NCBI GenBank assembly: GCA_945910225.1
Contig: CAMDYG010000021.1
Coordinates: forward strand, 1-40,501
DNA: 40,501 nucleotides
Direction of reading: 5' to 3'
DNA from: an uncultured Eubacterium sp.
GTDB taxonomy: Bacteria; Bacillota; Clostridia; Lachnospirales; Lachnospiraceae
Shown here: positions 7,645 to 15,760 of the stretch, in pieces
Layout: every line of letters begins with the position of its first letter
How positions within the stretch are numbered: position 1 is the first letter of the stretch
The notes under the pieces: generated by a model
The model's input: the letters and a program-made list of their open reading frames with translations, nothing else
What the model was told of the DNA's origin: nothing
The model's database searches: none
Position numbers and translations under genes: made by a program

Positions 7645-7824
7645 ATGAAGATAGGATTGATTATAATAATACTTATAGTTGTGATAATATTATTTATGGC
7701 AGCAGGATGGTATGTTATGTCTAAAATAGACGGATTTATGAACAGGACAAGAAGAACCAATGACAAAGATACAATGAATGCTATATTGAATGAAAGTGAT
7801 AATAATGAAAAAAAGAGATATTAA
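7645..7824 (+). CDS. Small single-pass membrane protein of the potassium module
   Basis: Unrecognised protein of 59 residues with one very hydrophobic segment at residues 3-24 (GLIIIILIVVIILFMAAGW) and a charged, hydrophilic C-terminal tail. ATG 7645 is preferred over ATGs at 7627 and 7639 because GGGGG at 7633-7637 has 7-base spacing to it. It sits 17 bases after trkA and ahead of the kinase gene, so it is probably co-transcribed. By position it might be an accessory peptide of the channel, comparable in size to small subunits such as KdpF, but no sequence match to that protein is claimed. Confidence 0.6.
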   Translation: MKIGLIIIILIVVIILFMAAGWYVMSKIDGFMNRTRRTNDKDTMNAILNESDNNEKKRY

Positions 7825-7860
7825 ACTGAATATGTGTTATTATATACAAAATAAAATAAG

Positions 7861-8949
7861 GTGGTAATTATAACGGAAAAGACATTGAAAAAACTTGTAA
7901 AAGAATTTTTAATAACAATAGGCTTTTTAAGCGTTGCAACAGTAATAGGAATGCTACTTATATATATTGGATTTACAGAATCAAATGTTACTATGGTATA
8001 TCTTCTGTGTGTGCTTTTAATTTCAATATTCACTAATGGATATATCTGGAGTGTGGCAGGTTCACTGGTAAGTGTTGTTCTGATGAATTTCTTCCTGACA
8101 GAACCAAGATTTACTTTTCATACATATGACACAGGATATCCGCTCACATGTGTTATTATGCTGGCTGCGTCAATGCTTACAGGAACTTTGGAATCTAGGC
8201 TGAAAAAACATGTTCGCATGTCAGAACAGGCTGCTTACAGAGAAAAGACACTACAGTTAAGGGCTAATCTTTTAAGGACAATTTCACACGATTTAAGAAC
8301 ACCACTCACATCAATATCAGGTAATGCCAATAATCTTATGTACAATTATGATAAGCTTGATAATGATACGAGAGAGCAGATATTTACAGATATATATGAT
8401 GATTCAGAATGGTTAATCAGTCTGGTAGAGAATATATTGTTTGTAACGAGATTTGAGGATGGAACAGTAACTCTTAATATGTCTGACCAGCTGATAGATG
8501 AAGTTTTTGCTGAAGCATTAAAACATATCAACAGAAAAAGCTGTGAACATAAAATACATGTAGATTGTGGCAAAGAACTTCTTCTAGTGAGAATGGATGC
8601 CAGACTTATAATACAGGTTATTATTAATATAGTTGATAATGCAGTAAAGTATACGCAGGAAGGCTCAGATATATATATTAAAGCAAGAAAAGAAGGCAGA
8701 TATGTAATTATAGCCATTGAAGATAATGGTGCGGGAATACCTGATGACATGAAAGAAAATGTATTTGATACATTTTTTACCTGTAACAATGAAATTGCAG
8801 ATAACAGAAGAAGTCTCGGACTGGGGTTATCTTTATGTAAAACTATTATAAATGCACATGGAAGTGAACTGGAATTAAGGGATAATACACCACATGGATG
8901 CATATTTGAATTCAAGCTGCAGTTAAGTGAGGTACATTTAAATGAATAA
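7861..8949 (+). CDS. Short KdpD-like sensor histidine kinase
   Basis: About 362 residues. Residues 15-110 hold four membrane segments in the DUF4118 style of KdpD, followed by HisKA with the phosphorylated histidine in ISHDLRTPLTS (near residue 143) and a HATPase domain with N (NIVDNAVKY), G1 (EDNGAGIP) and G2 (LGLGLSLCK) boxes. The N-terminal KdpD and UspA domains and the GAF domain of full KdpD are absent. The start is uncertain: GTG 7861 lies inside the best ribosome site (AAGGTGG, 7858-7864), which would better serve ATA 7870 or ATT 7867. It overlaps the regulator gene by 8 bases. Confidence 0.88.
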   Translation: MVIITEKTLKKLVKEFLITIGFLSVATVIGMLLIYIGFTESNVTMVYLLCVLLISIFTNGYIWSVAGSLVSVVLMNFFLTEPRFTFHTYDTGYPLTCVIMLAASMLTGTLESRLKKHVRMSEQAAYREKTLQLRANLLRTISHDLRTPLTSISGNANNLMYNYDKLDNDTREQIFTDIYDDSEWLISLVENILFVTRFEDGTVTLNMSDQLIDEVFAEALKHINRKSCEHKIHVDCGKELLLVRMDARLIIQVIINIVDNAVKYTQEGSDIYIKARKEGRYVIIAIEDNGAGIPDDMKENVFDTFFTCNNEIADNRRSLGLGLSLCKTIINAHGSELELRDNTPHGCIFEFKLQLSEVHLNE

Positions 8950-9640
8950 AACACAGGTTCTTGTAGTTGAGGATGATTCGCCAATAAGGAATCTCATAAC
9001 AACAACATTAAAAACTAATAATTACAGGTATTTAACTGCTGTGAATGGAGAGAGTGCTATTTCACAGACTGCATCACATAATCCTGATATAATTCTGTTA
9101 GACTTAGGACTTCCTGATATAGATGGGGTGGAAGTTATAAAAAAGATAAGAACATGGACTAATACACCAATAATTGTTATAAGCGCAAGAACTGAAGACA
9201 CCGATAAGATAGAAGCACTTGATGCAGGGGCAGATGATTATCTTACAAAGCCGTTTTCAGTAGATGAGCTTCTTGCAAGATTGCGTGTAACAGTAAGAAG
9301 ATTGTCGCTTATGCAGACGGATATGAATCAGAATACAAGTGTATTCGAGAATGGAGAATTAAAAATTGATTACGCTGCTGGCTGTGCTTATCTGAATGGA
9401 GAGGAGCTGCATCTTACACCTATTGAATATAAGCTTCTTATATTGTTATCAAGAAATGTCGGAAGAGTGTTGACATACACATATATTACTAAGAATATAT
9501 GGGGTAGTTCATGGGAAAATGATCTGGCATCACTTAGAGTATTTATGGCAACATTAAGAAAGAAAATTGAAAAAGATGTCAATTCCCCACAGTATATACA
9601 GACGCATATTGGTATAGGTTACAGAATGTTAAGGGTATAA
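8942..9640 (+). CDS. KdpE-like OmpR-family response regulator
   Basis: A 232-residue two-domain regulator. The receiver domain has the acidic pair VVEDD, phospho-acceptor Asp54 in LLDLGLPDIDG, and the conserved Lys in DYLTKPFSVDELLARL; the winged-helix output domain covers about residues 135-232 and ends IQTHIGIGYRMLRV. The LDLGLPDIDG and ALDAGADDYLTKPF wording is strongly KdpE-like. It overlaps the kinase gene and is the expected partner. In other bacteria KdpE activates kdpFABC; here the neighbours are Trk/Ktr genes, and an 11-bp direct repeat ahead of trkH is a candidate target. Confidence 0.92.
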   Translation: MNKTQVLVVEDDSPIRNLITTTLKTNNYRYLTAVNGESAISQTASHNPDIILLDLGLPDIDGVEVIKKIRTWTNTPIIVISARTEDTDKIEALDAGADDYLTKPFSVDELLARLRVTVRRLSLMQTDMNQNTSVFENGELKIDYAAGCAYLNGEELHLTPIEYKLLILLSRNVGRVLTYTYITKNIWGSSWENDLASLRVFMATLRKKIEKDVNSPQYIQTHIGIGYRMLRV

Positions 9641-9666
9641 TGATACATGAGAAACAATAAAAAATA

Positions 9667-9695
9667 TTGAAATGTGACTAAACATGTTGTATATT
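9667..9695 (+). promoter_or_regulatory. Sigma-A-type promoter ahead of the chemotaxis receptor
   Basis: TTGAAA at 9667-9672 and TATATT at 9690-9695 are 17 bases apart. Transcription would begin near 9702, ahead of the original ATG at 9753. Confidence 0.55.
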
Positions 9696-9752
9696 AAAAC
9701 TGGTATAAATTCGTGATCAAGATTAAATTAATAAGTGACAAAAGAAGAAAAG

Positions 9753-10984
9753 ATGACAGAGAATCAGTATCATAGGGCCAATAGGATGGTGTATGGACAT
9801 ATGGAATTCCACTTATTATAGCAGTTATGGTTTATCTTAATAAAAGACTTATGTATTGTGCTAATGGTATAGTTATTGCAGCTAATATTGTACGATTAAT
9901 AAGAGATTTTGACATCAATGATGCAGATATATTAACAAGCAGAGTATTAGCAATTCTTGTAATAATACTTGTGGCAATTATATCAATAAATATAGCAGGT
10001 ATATTGATTAAGTATTTTGCGAAAAATATGTCACAGATACAAGAGGCGGCAGCTAAACAGAATGAAAGTAATGCTAAAATGGTTGCGGTTGCGGATGACA
10101 TATCTGCAGAATTTGGAGAAGCAATAAATAAGCTTAATGAGCTTGAAAGAAGCATAGGTGTCAGCCACAGTTCTATTACAGATATAGCAGATAGTACTGA
10201 AAGTACCGCAGAAGCAATTCAGAAACAGGCGACAATGTGTGCAGAGATTCAGGAAAATACGGATACGGCTGAAAAAGAAATTAATCAGATGATAAATGCT
10301 TCTAATAAGACAGATGAATCTGTAAATAACAGTAAAGAAGTTGTTGATGAATTAAAAGAGCAGGCACAGAATGTACATAATGCAAGTAATATAATTGTTG
10401 AAGTAATAGGTGGCCTTACAGAAAAGGTTAATGATGTACAGAATTTTATAGTAGATATTGTTAATATATCTGAACAGACGAATCTTTTAGCATTGAATGC
10501 TTCTATCGAAGCAGCCCGCGCGGGGGAAGCCGGAAAGGGATTTGCAGTAGTTGCAGATGAAATACGTAAGCTTTCAGAACAGACTAAAGAAGCATCTGAG
10601 AGCATCACGGACATAATACATAAGTTGAATCAGGATACCAGAAAAGCCAATGAAAGTATTAATGAATCAGTGTTATCAGTCAATAAGCAGAATGAGCTTA
10701 TTGATGAGACGGAAAAGACATTTGTAGAATTAGGAAATACAGTTGATGAACTTATGTCAAGCATACATGTTGCAGAACAAAGTATTAATAAAATACTAAG
10801 CTCGACATCAGTAATAGCAGACAATATATCACATTTGTCAGCAACTGGAGAAGAAGTTGCTGCAGCGTCAACAGAGGGAATGAAAGTATCAGACACTACA
10901 GTGGAAAGTATGAAAAACTGCAAAGAAGTACTTAACAATATATATGAGCTTGCAAATGAGTTAAAAGCTTCAGCAGAAGCGTAA
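9753..10984 (+). pseudogene. Methyl-accepting chemotaxis protein with deleted, frameshifted N-terminus
   Basis: The main open frame (ATG 9827, 385 residues) holds two membrane segments, a long coiled coil and an intact signalling tip ([35 protein letters not shown]). ATG 9827 has no ribosome site, and the same frame is open back to 9785, reading a membrane-helix continuation ([14 protein letters not shown]). Upstream, ATG 9753 begins [15 protein letters not shown] in another frame. Known relatives with this receptor type usually have several helices between such a start and the GIPLIIAVM helix. The simplest reading is an internal deletion with frameshift near 9785-9800. The signalling domain could still be made if a weak start works. 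Confidence 0.65.
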
Positions 10985-11067
10985 ATATATAATATGTCAG
11001 AATGCCAGAATGCATACCATAGGCAGAGACAGTAATCTGTATGAATTAGTTCTGATTTATACAATTT

Positions 11068-11096
11068 TTGTCAATGGTGATTAGATATTATATTAA
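11068..11096 (+). promoter_or_regulatory. Probable promoter of the P-II/permease operon
   Basis: TTGTCA at 11068-11073 and TATTAA at 11091-11096 have a 17-base spacer. This would give a leader of about 78 bases containing the attenuator hairpin. An alternative -10 is TATATT at 11089-11094. Confidence 0.45.
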
Positions 11097-11111
11097 CAAT
11101 TTAATATACAA

Positions 11112-11156
11112 GGACGAAGGCGTCTGTTTACCTGTTGGTAAGCAGACGCCTTTTTT
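11112..11156 (+). promoter_or_regulatory. Leader attenuator of the P-II operon
   Basis: Arms at 11117-11132 and 11137-11152 form a 16-bp stem (one G-U) with a TGTT loop, followed by T through 11156: a strong intrinsic terminator between the promoter and the P-II start at 11181. GGACG at 11112-11116 can instead pair with CGTCT at 11121-11125, inside the terminator's 5' arm, so the two structures exclude each other. This suggests conditional termination, though it could also partly serve as the terminator of the receptor gene upstream. Confidence 0.65.
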
Positions 11157-11180
11157 GATGGATTAAGAAAGGAGCAACAT

Positions 11181-11528
11181 ATGGAAATATCTAAGGTTGA
11201 AATAATAACATCTATGAATAAAGTATCAGGACTTAAAAGTGCATTAAGTAAAGTGGGCGTTACAGGAATGACAGTTTTGCAGGCAATAGGGTGTGGAGTA
11301 CAGAAAGGTACATATGAATATGAGCCAGAATGGCGGGAGGAAATGGAACTGCTTCCTAAACAGTACATAATGATTGTGGTAGAAAATTCAATACTTAACA
11401 AGGTGCTGGATGTTATAAAAAAAGAATTATATACAGGTCATATCGGGGATGGCAAAATTTTTGTTTCTCCAATAAGCAATGTGATAAGAATAAGAACTGG
11501 AGAAGAAGGATTTAAAGCAATTGAGTAA
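11181..11528 (+). CDS. Divergent P-II family nitrogen-regulatory protein
   Basis: A 115-residue GlnB/GlnK-like protein. Family signatures are VGVTGMTV, the QKG at the T-loop base, LLPKQYIMIVV, and the C-terminal GHIGDGKIFVSPISNVIRIRTGEEG (nucleotide-binding B and C loops). The T-loop (about residues 39-60) is unusual: GCGVQKGTYEYEPEWREEMELLPK. The position of the uridylylated Tyr51 of E. coli GlnB is a glutamate here, so that modification is not possible. GAAAGGAGC precedes the ATG. It leads an operon with an APC permease, suggesting it controls that transporter or the following enzyme rather than the ammonium channel. Confidence 0.9.
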   Translation: MEISKVEIITSMNKVSGLKSALSKVGVTGMTVLQAIGCGVQKGTYEYEPEWREEMELLPKQYIMIVVENSILNKVLDVIKKELYTGHIGDGKIFVSPISNVIRIRTGEEGFKAIE

Positions 11529-11548
11529 AGCACAGGAGGGATAATGTC

Positions 11549-12943
11549 ATGGATAAAAAATTAGGACTGCCGAGTGCTATTGCAACAGGGGTCGGACTTA
11601 TTGTGGCAACAAGCTGCCTTATGTCTCTTGGACAGGGAACAAGCATACTGGGAACAGGATTTATTATAACTATGGTACTGGCATGTATTATCAATATATT
11701 TACGGCACTTTCAATGGCTGAGCTAAATGCTCTGATGCCTAATCTTACTGGTGGACTGGCGCAATATACGCTGGCAGGCATGGGCCCATTCGTAACGATT
11801 CTTACTATGGTTGGAGGTTATCTTGTATGTCAGATGATAGCAGGTTCAGTAGAATGTGCAATGTTTGGAAATGCAATTAACACAGTGTTTGATACAGGGA
11901 TTCCATCAAGTGTGTTCAGCATAATAATGGTTATGATTCTGATATTCGCTAATCTGTGTGGAGTAGATATATTTGCAAAGATACAGAATGTTGTGGCTTA
12001 TGTGCTTATTGGCTCACTTGTTATTATGGGTGCTATTGGTGCATTAGGAATAGGAACAGGAACACAGGTTAGTCAGCCTGCTAATCTTGCAGGTTCATTT
12101 GGAGATACATTTGGACTTTTAGGTCTGGCATTTTTCCTGTTTATCGGGTGTGAATTTGTAATACCGATATCTAAAAATATCAAGAATGAACGGCGGAATG
12201 TTCCACTTGGAATGGTGTTAAGCCTTGTGATTATACTTGCAATGCAGTCACTTCTTGTTATGGGGATGAGCAGATATACGGATTATGCAGAACTTGGAGT
12301 AAGTGCATCACCTCATATTTTATATGGACAGGCACTTCTGGGAAAATTCGGTTCATACTGGATGATACTAGTTTCGGCGCTGGCAGTAATAAGTACTGTT
12401 AATTCTGCAATGAGTTCATTTTCATTCATGTGTGCAGGAATGGCTAAGATTAATCTTTTGCCATCTGTATTCTTAAAAAAGAACAAGCGTGGGGCTTATT
12501 ACATTGGGGTACTCCTTATAGGAGTTATTGAGATAGTGGTTAACGCAACAGGAATGTCTACAAGTGATTCGCTTATATTTATGATAAATGTAGCTATTGT
12601 GTTCTGGATGGTTTCATATGTTGTTTCTAACATTAATGTGATTATATTCAGGATAAAACTTCCTAAAGCACCAAGAACATTTAAAGTTCCATTTGGACCG
12701 GTACTGCCAGCAATTGCTGCAATTGGCACGATATTTATGATCTGGAATATAGATAGTGATCCGCTAAACAGGATAAGAATATTTATAATAGATGGAATTA
12801 TATTTGCATGTCTTGCAATTTACTCAGTTATATGGTGCAAGGTTCGTGTTAAAAGACCTTTATTTAAGGCAATTCCAATGCATGAGGTAATGGCAATGGA
12901 AAATGACATGTATCTTACAGCACATAAATATAGCAAAAAGTAA
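11549..12943 (+). CDS. APC-family amino acid or amine permease
   Basis: Membrane transporter of 464 residues with about twelve hydrophobic segments. The first helix has the unwound Gly-rich motif (ATGVGLIVATSCLMSLGQG) characteristic of the amino acid-polyamine-organocation superfamily, and LSMAELNALMPNLTGGLAQYTLAGMGP matches the helix-2 region. It is 20 bases after the P-II gene (GGAGGG at 11535-11540, ATG 11549) and 18 bases before the cyclodeaminase-family gene. It probably imports the compound handled by that enzyme; the substrate cannot be read from the sequence. Confidence 0.85.
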   Translation: MDKKLGLPSAIATGVGLIVATSCLMSLGQGTSILGTGFIITMVLACIINIFTALSMAELNALMPNLTGGLAQYTLAGMGPFVTILTMVGGYLVCQMIAGSVECAMFGNAINTVFDTGIPSSVFSIIMVMILIFANLCGVDIFAKIQNVVAYVLIGSLVIMGAIGALGIGTGTQVSQPANLAGSFGDTFGLLGLAFFLFIGCEFVIPISKNIKNERRNVPLGMVLSLVIILAMQSLLVMGMSRYTDYAELGVSASPHILYGQALLGKFGSYWMILVSALAVISTVNSAMSSFSFMCAGMAKINLLPSVFLKKNKRGAYYIGVLLIGVIEIVVNATGMSTSDSLIFMINVAIVFWMVSYVVSNINVIIFRIKLPKAPRTFKVPFGPVLPAIAAIGTIFMIWNIDSDPLNRIRIFIIDGIIFACLAIYSVIWCKVRVKRPLFKAIPMHEVMAMENDMYLTAHKYSKK

Positions 12944-12961
12944 TTATAAGGAGGAAGTAAG

Positions 12962-14098
12962 ATGGAATATCCAAAAGTAGATTTTTTATATCTCAATGAG
13001 GACGATATGATAGCAGCAGGTGTCAAGGATATGAAAGGCTGCGTTGAGGCTATGGAAGAGATGTTTAAGCTTATGAAAGTGGGAAACTACAGAATGGGTG
13101 GAGCCAATGGCAACTCTCATGGCTGTATGGTATGTTTCCCGGAAAGCTCACCATTTCCAGAAATGCCTGTTGACGGGCCAGACAGAAGATTTATGGCAAT
13201 GCCTGCATATCTTGGTGGAAAGTTCGATATGGCAGGAATGAAATGGTATGGTTCTAATGTTGAAAATAAGAAAAAAGGCCTTCCACGTTCAATATTGATG
13301 CTCACACTTAACGATAAGGATACAGGAGCTCCTCTTGCGTATATGTCTGCCAATATATTGTCAGCTTATAGAACAGGTGCAGTACCGGGGGTTGGATTTA
13401 AATATTTTGCACCAGAAGATTCAAGGGTGATGGGAATTGTGGGACCTGGTGTTATGAGCAGGACTGCCCTTGAGGCTGCATTTGCAGTAAGACCTGGTAT
13501 TACAACTGTTAAAGTAAAAGGACGTGGTAAAGTGTCACTTGATAAATTCATTGAATATGTGAAAAAAGAACACCCTGGAACAGAGGTTTATGCGGTTGAT
13601 ACAATTGAATCTGCTGTAAGAGATGCTGATATTGTTTCTGTTTCGACATCTTCACCTACAGGAGATCCATCATCTTATCCATATATTGCAGAGGAATGGA
13701 TAAAACCGGGTGCGATTATAGAGACAACAGCTGCATTAAGATTTGATGATGATTTCCTTATTAACAGAGCAAGAACAGTTACAGATAATATTAAATTGTA
13801 TGAGGCATGGGAAGAGGAATATGCGCCAAATGCTTATAATACAGTACCGATTACAGCTGTTCATGTTGAAGACCTGATTGCAGAAGGTAAGATGACATCT
13901 GATCAGATAGACGATCTGGGAGATGTACTGACAGGGAAAATACCTGTACATAGAAAGCCAGAAGAAATAGTTGTGTATTCAGTTGGTGGAATGCCAGTGG
14001 AGGACGTTGCATGGGGAACCATCGTATACAGAAATGCATTGGAGAGAGGTATCGGCACGAAACTTAAATTGTGGGATACCCCAGACCTTATGAAGTAA
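12962..14098 (+). CDS. Ornithine cyclodeaminase / mu-crystallin family protein
   Basis: A 378-residue NAD(P)-dependent enzyme family member. Residues 90-135 have the substrate-domain sequences GMKWYGSNVENKK and SANILSAYRTGAVPGVG; the Rossmann fold begins at VMGIVGPGVMSRTALEA, followed by DADIVSVSTSS. It is longer than classic ornithine cyclodeaminase (about 320-350), with a C-terminal extension containing PVHRKPEEIVVYSVGGMPVEDVAWG. AAGGAGGAAG precedes the ATG. Some databases, as I recall, label this branch tyramine oxidase subunit B; that is not verified. With the permease and P-II gene it suggests uptake and catabolism of an amino acid or amine under nitrogen control. Confidence 0.8.
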   Translation: MEYPKVDFLYLNEDDMIAAGVKDMKGCVEAMEEMFKLMKVGNYRMGGANGNSHGCMVCFPESSPFPEMPVDGPDRRFMAMPAYLGGKFDMAGMKWYGSNVENKKKGLPRSILMLTLNDKDTGAPLAYMSANILSAYRTGAVPGVGFKYFAPEDSRVMGIVGPGVMSRTALEAAFAVRPGITTVKVKGRGKVSLDKFIEYVKKEHPGTEVYAVDTIESAVRDADIVSVSTSSPTGDPSSYPYIAEEWIKPGAIIETTAALRFDDDFLINRARTVTDNIKLYEAWEEEYAPNAYNTVPITAVHVEDLIAEGKMTSDQIDDLGDVLTGKIPVHRKPEEIVVYSVGGMPVEDVAWGTIVYRNALERGIGTKLKLWDTPDLMK

Positions 14099-14111
14099 AA
14101 TTAACAAATGT

Positions 14112-15602
14112 TTATTTATTCCAGTTAAATGAGTAAGATACAGCTTTTTTCCACATTTTGACTTTGAAATCACGTTCATCAGAAGTGATTTCAGGGTCAA
14201 ATGTTCTGTCTATGGACCAATTGTTTCTGATATCATCAGTGTTTTTCCAGTAGCCAGCAGAAAGCCCGGCAAGATATGCAGCTCCCATGGCAGTGGTTTC
14301 GACACATACAGGTCTGTTTACAGGAGCTCCGGATATATCTGCCTGCATCTGCATAAGCAGATTGTTAGCACTTGCGCCACCATCTACTTTAAGAGAGGAA
14401 AGGTCTATACCAGAATCAGCTTTCATCGCAGTAAGTACGTCATTTACCTGATAGGCAATTGATTCAAGTGTGGCACGGATTATATGGTATTTATTGACAC
14501 CGCGGGTTATTCCTAAGATAGTACCTCTTGCGTACTGATCCCAGTAAGGAGCTCCGAGTCCTGTAAATGCAGGAACGACATAACATCCGTTGGTATCAGG
14601 AACTTTTCGTGCCATGTATTCTGAATCCTGTGATGAATCTATTAAATGCATTTCATCACGAAGCCACTGGATAGCAGCACCCGCTACATAAATAGAACCT
14701 TCAAGGGCATAATTTACTTTACCATTAAGCCCCCATGCAATGGTAGTTACAAGACCATTCTGGGAGAAGATAGGTTTGTCTCCGGTATTCATGAGAAGAA
14801 AGCAGCCGGTTCCATATGTATTCTTGGCTTCTCCGGCATTAAAGCAGGCTTGCCCAAAAAGTGCAGCCTGCTGGTCACCTGCGGCACCTCCAATAGTAAT
14901 GGGAGCACCGAAGAATTCTGGAGATGCTTCGCCCAATATGCTGCTTGATGGTACAGGCTTTGGAAGCATGCATTTTGGAATATCCAGTTCAGCAAGTATA
15001 TCATCATCCCATTCAAGTGTATTGATATTAAAAAGCATTGTTCTTGATGCGTTAGAATAATCGGTTGCATGAATCTGACCCTTGGTAAGCTTCCAGATTA
15101 TCCATGTTTCAACCGTTCCAAATAGTAAATCGCCCTTTACAGCGCGTTTACGGGCATCTTTAACATTATCAAGAATCCATTTTAATTTCGTGGCAGAAAA
15201 ATATGCGTCAATAACAAGACCTGTTTTTTGACGAATTGTTTCGGTAAGCCCTTTTTCTTTTAGATAATCAGCATATTCAGATGTTCTTCTGCATTGCCAT
15301 ACAATAGCATTGTAAACAGGTTCGCCTGAGTGCCTGTCCCATATAATTGTTGTCTCACGCTGATTAGTTATTCCGATTGAAGCAATATCGGATGCGTTAG
15401 CTCCAACATTGGCGAGAGCCTGTTTTGCTGCTTCAAGAAGTGTAGACCAGATTTCATCAGCGTCGTGTTCAACCCACCCGGGTTTAGGAAAGTATTGGGT
15501 AAATTCTTTTTGGGCAACGCTGCACATTTCTCCTTTTTTATTGAACAGAATACAGCGGTTGCTTGTTGTACCGGCATCAAGAGCCATAATATATTTTGCC
15601 AT
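14112..15602 (-). CDS. glpK: Glycerol kinase
   Basis: FGGY-family kinase of 496 residues making sn-glycerol 3-phosphate from glycerol and ATP. Visible motifs are the N-terminal phosphate loop [27 protein letters not shown], the substrate-site [11 protein letters not shown] block, [26 protein letters not shown] and [25 protein letters not shown] lies just upstream of the start on the minus strand. It converges with the cyclodeaminase gene (13 bases apart, no clear terminator) and diverges from the EAL gene. No glycerol facilitator or glycerol-3-phosphate dehydrogenase is adjacent. Confidence 0.96.
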   Translation of the reverse strand: MAKYIMALDAGTTSNRCILFNKKGEMCSVAQKEFTQYFPKPGWVEHDADEIWSTLLEAAKQALANVGANASDIASIGITNQRETTIIWDRHSGEPVYNAIVWQCRRTSEYADYLKEKGLTETIRQKTGLVIDAYFSATKLKWILDNVKDARKRAVKGDLLFGTVETWIIWKLTKGQIHATDYSNASRTMLFNINTLEWDDDILAELDIPKCMLPKPVPSSSILGEASPEFFGAPITIGGAAGDQQAALFGQACFNAGEAKNTYGTGCFLLMNTGDKPIFSQNGLVTTIAWGLNGKVNYALEGSIYVAGAAIQWLRDEMHLIDSSQDSEYMARKVPDTNGCYVVPAFTGLGAPYWDQYARGTILGITRGVNKYHIIRATLESIAYQVNDVLTAMKADSGIDLSSLKVDGGASANNLLMQMQADISGAPVNRPVCVETTAMGAAYLAGLSAGYWKNTDDIRNNWSIDRTFDPEITSDERDFKVKMWKKAVSYSFNWNK

Positions 15603-15655
15603 ATTTTATCCCCTTTATAATTAGATTTTACCATAAACATACCTACTTGATAGCT

Positions 15656-15684
15656 ATTTTATATTTAAATTATTGTTTTATCAA
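15656..15684 (-). promoter_or_regulatory. Promoter of glpK
   Basis: On the minus strand, TTGATA (15684-15679) and TAAAAT (15661-15656) are 17 bases apart. The -35 box lies within the palindrome shared with the divergent gene. Confidence 0.6.
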
Positions 15685-15701
15685 TGCATTAATGATAAAA
15701 T
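15673..15701 (+). promoter_or_regulatory. Promoter of the EAL gene with overlapping palindrome
   Basis: TTGTTT at 15673-15678 and TAAAAT at 15696-15701 are 17 bases apart. An inverted repeat TTTTATCA / TGATAAAA at 15676-15700 covers the spacer of this promoter and the -35 box of the divergent glpK promoter, so it may be a shared operator. Confidence 0.5.
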
Positions 15702-15760
15702 GTAAAAGGTATTTTGGAAACGTGGACTTATAAGACATTGAGGGTACAAAGGAGGCAGCT

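Noticed and set aside
14099-14111. Terminator between the cyclodeaminase gene and glpK
   Set aside because: Only 13 bases of AT-rich sequence; no stem was found.
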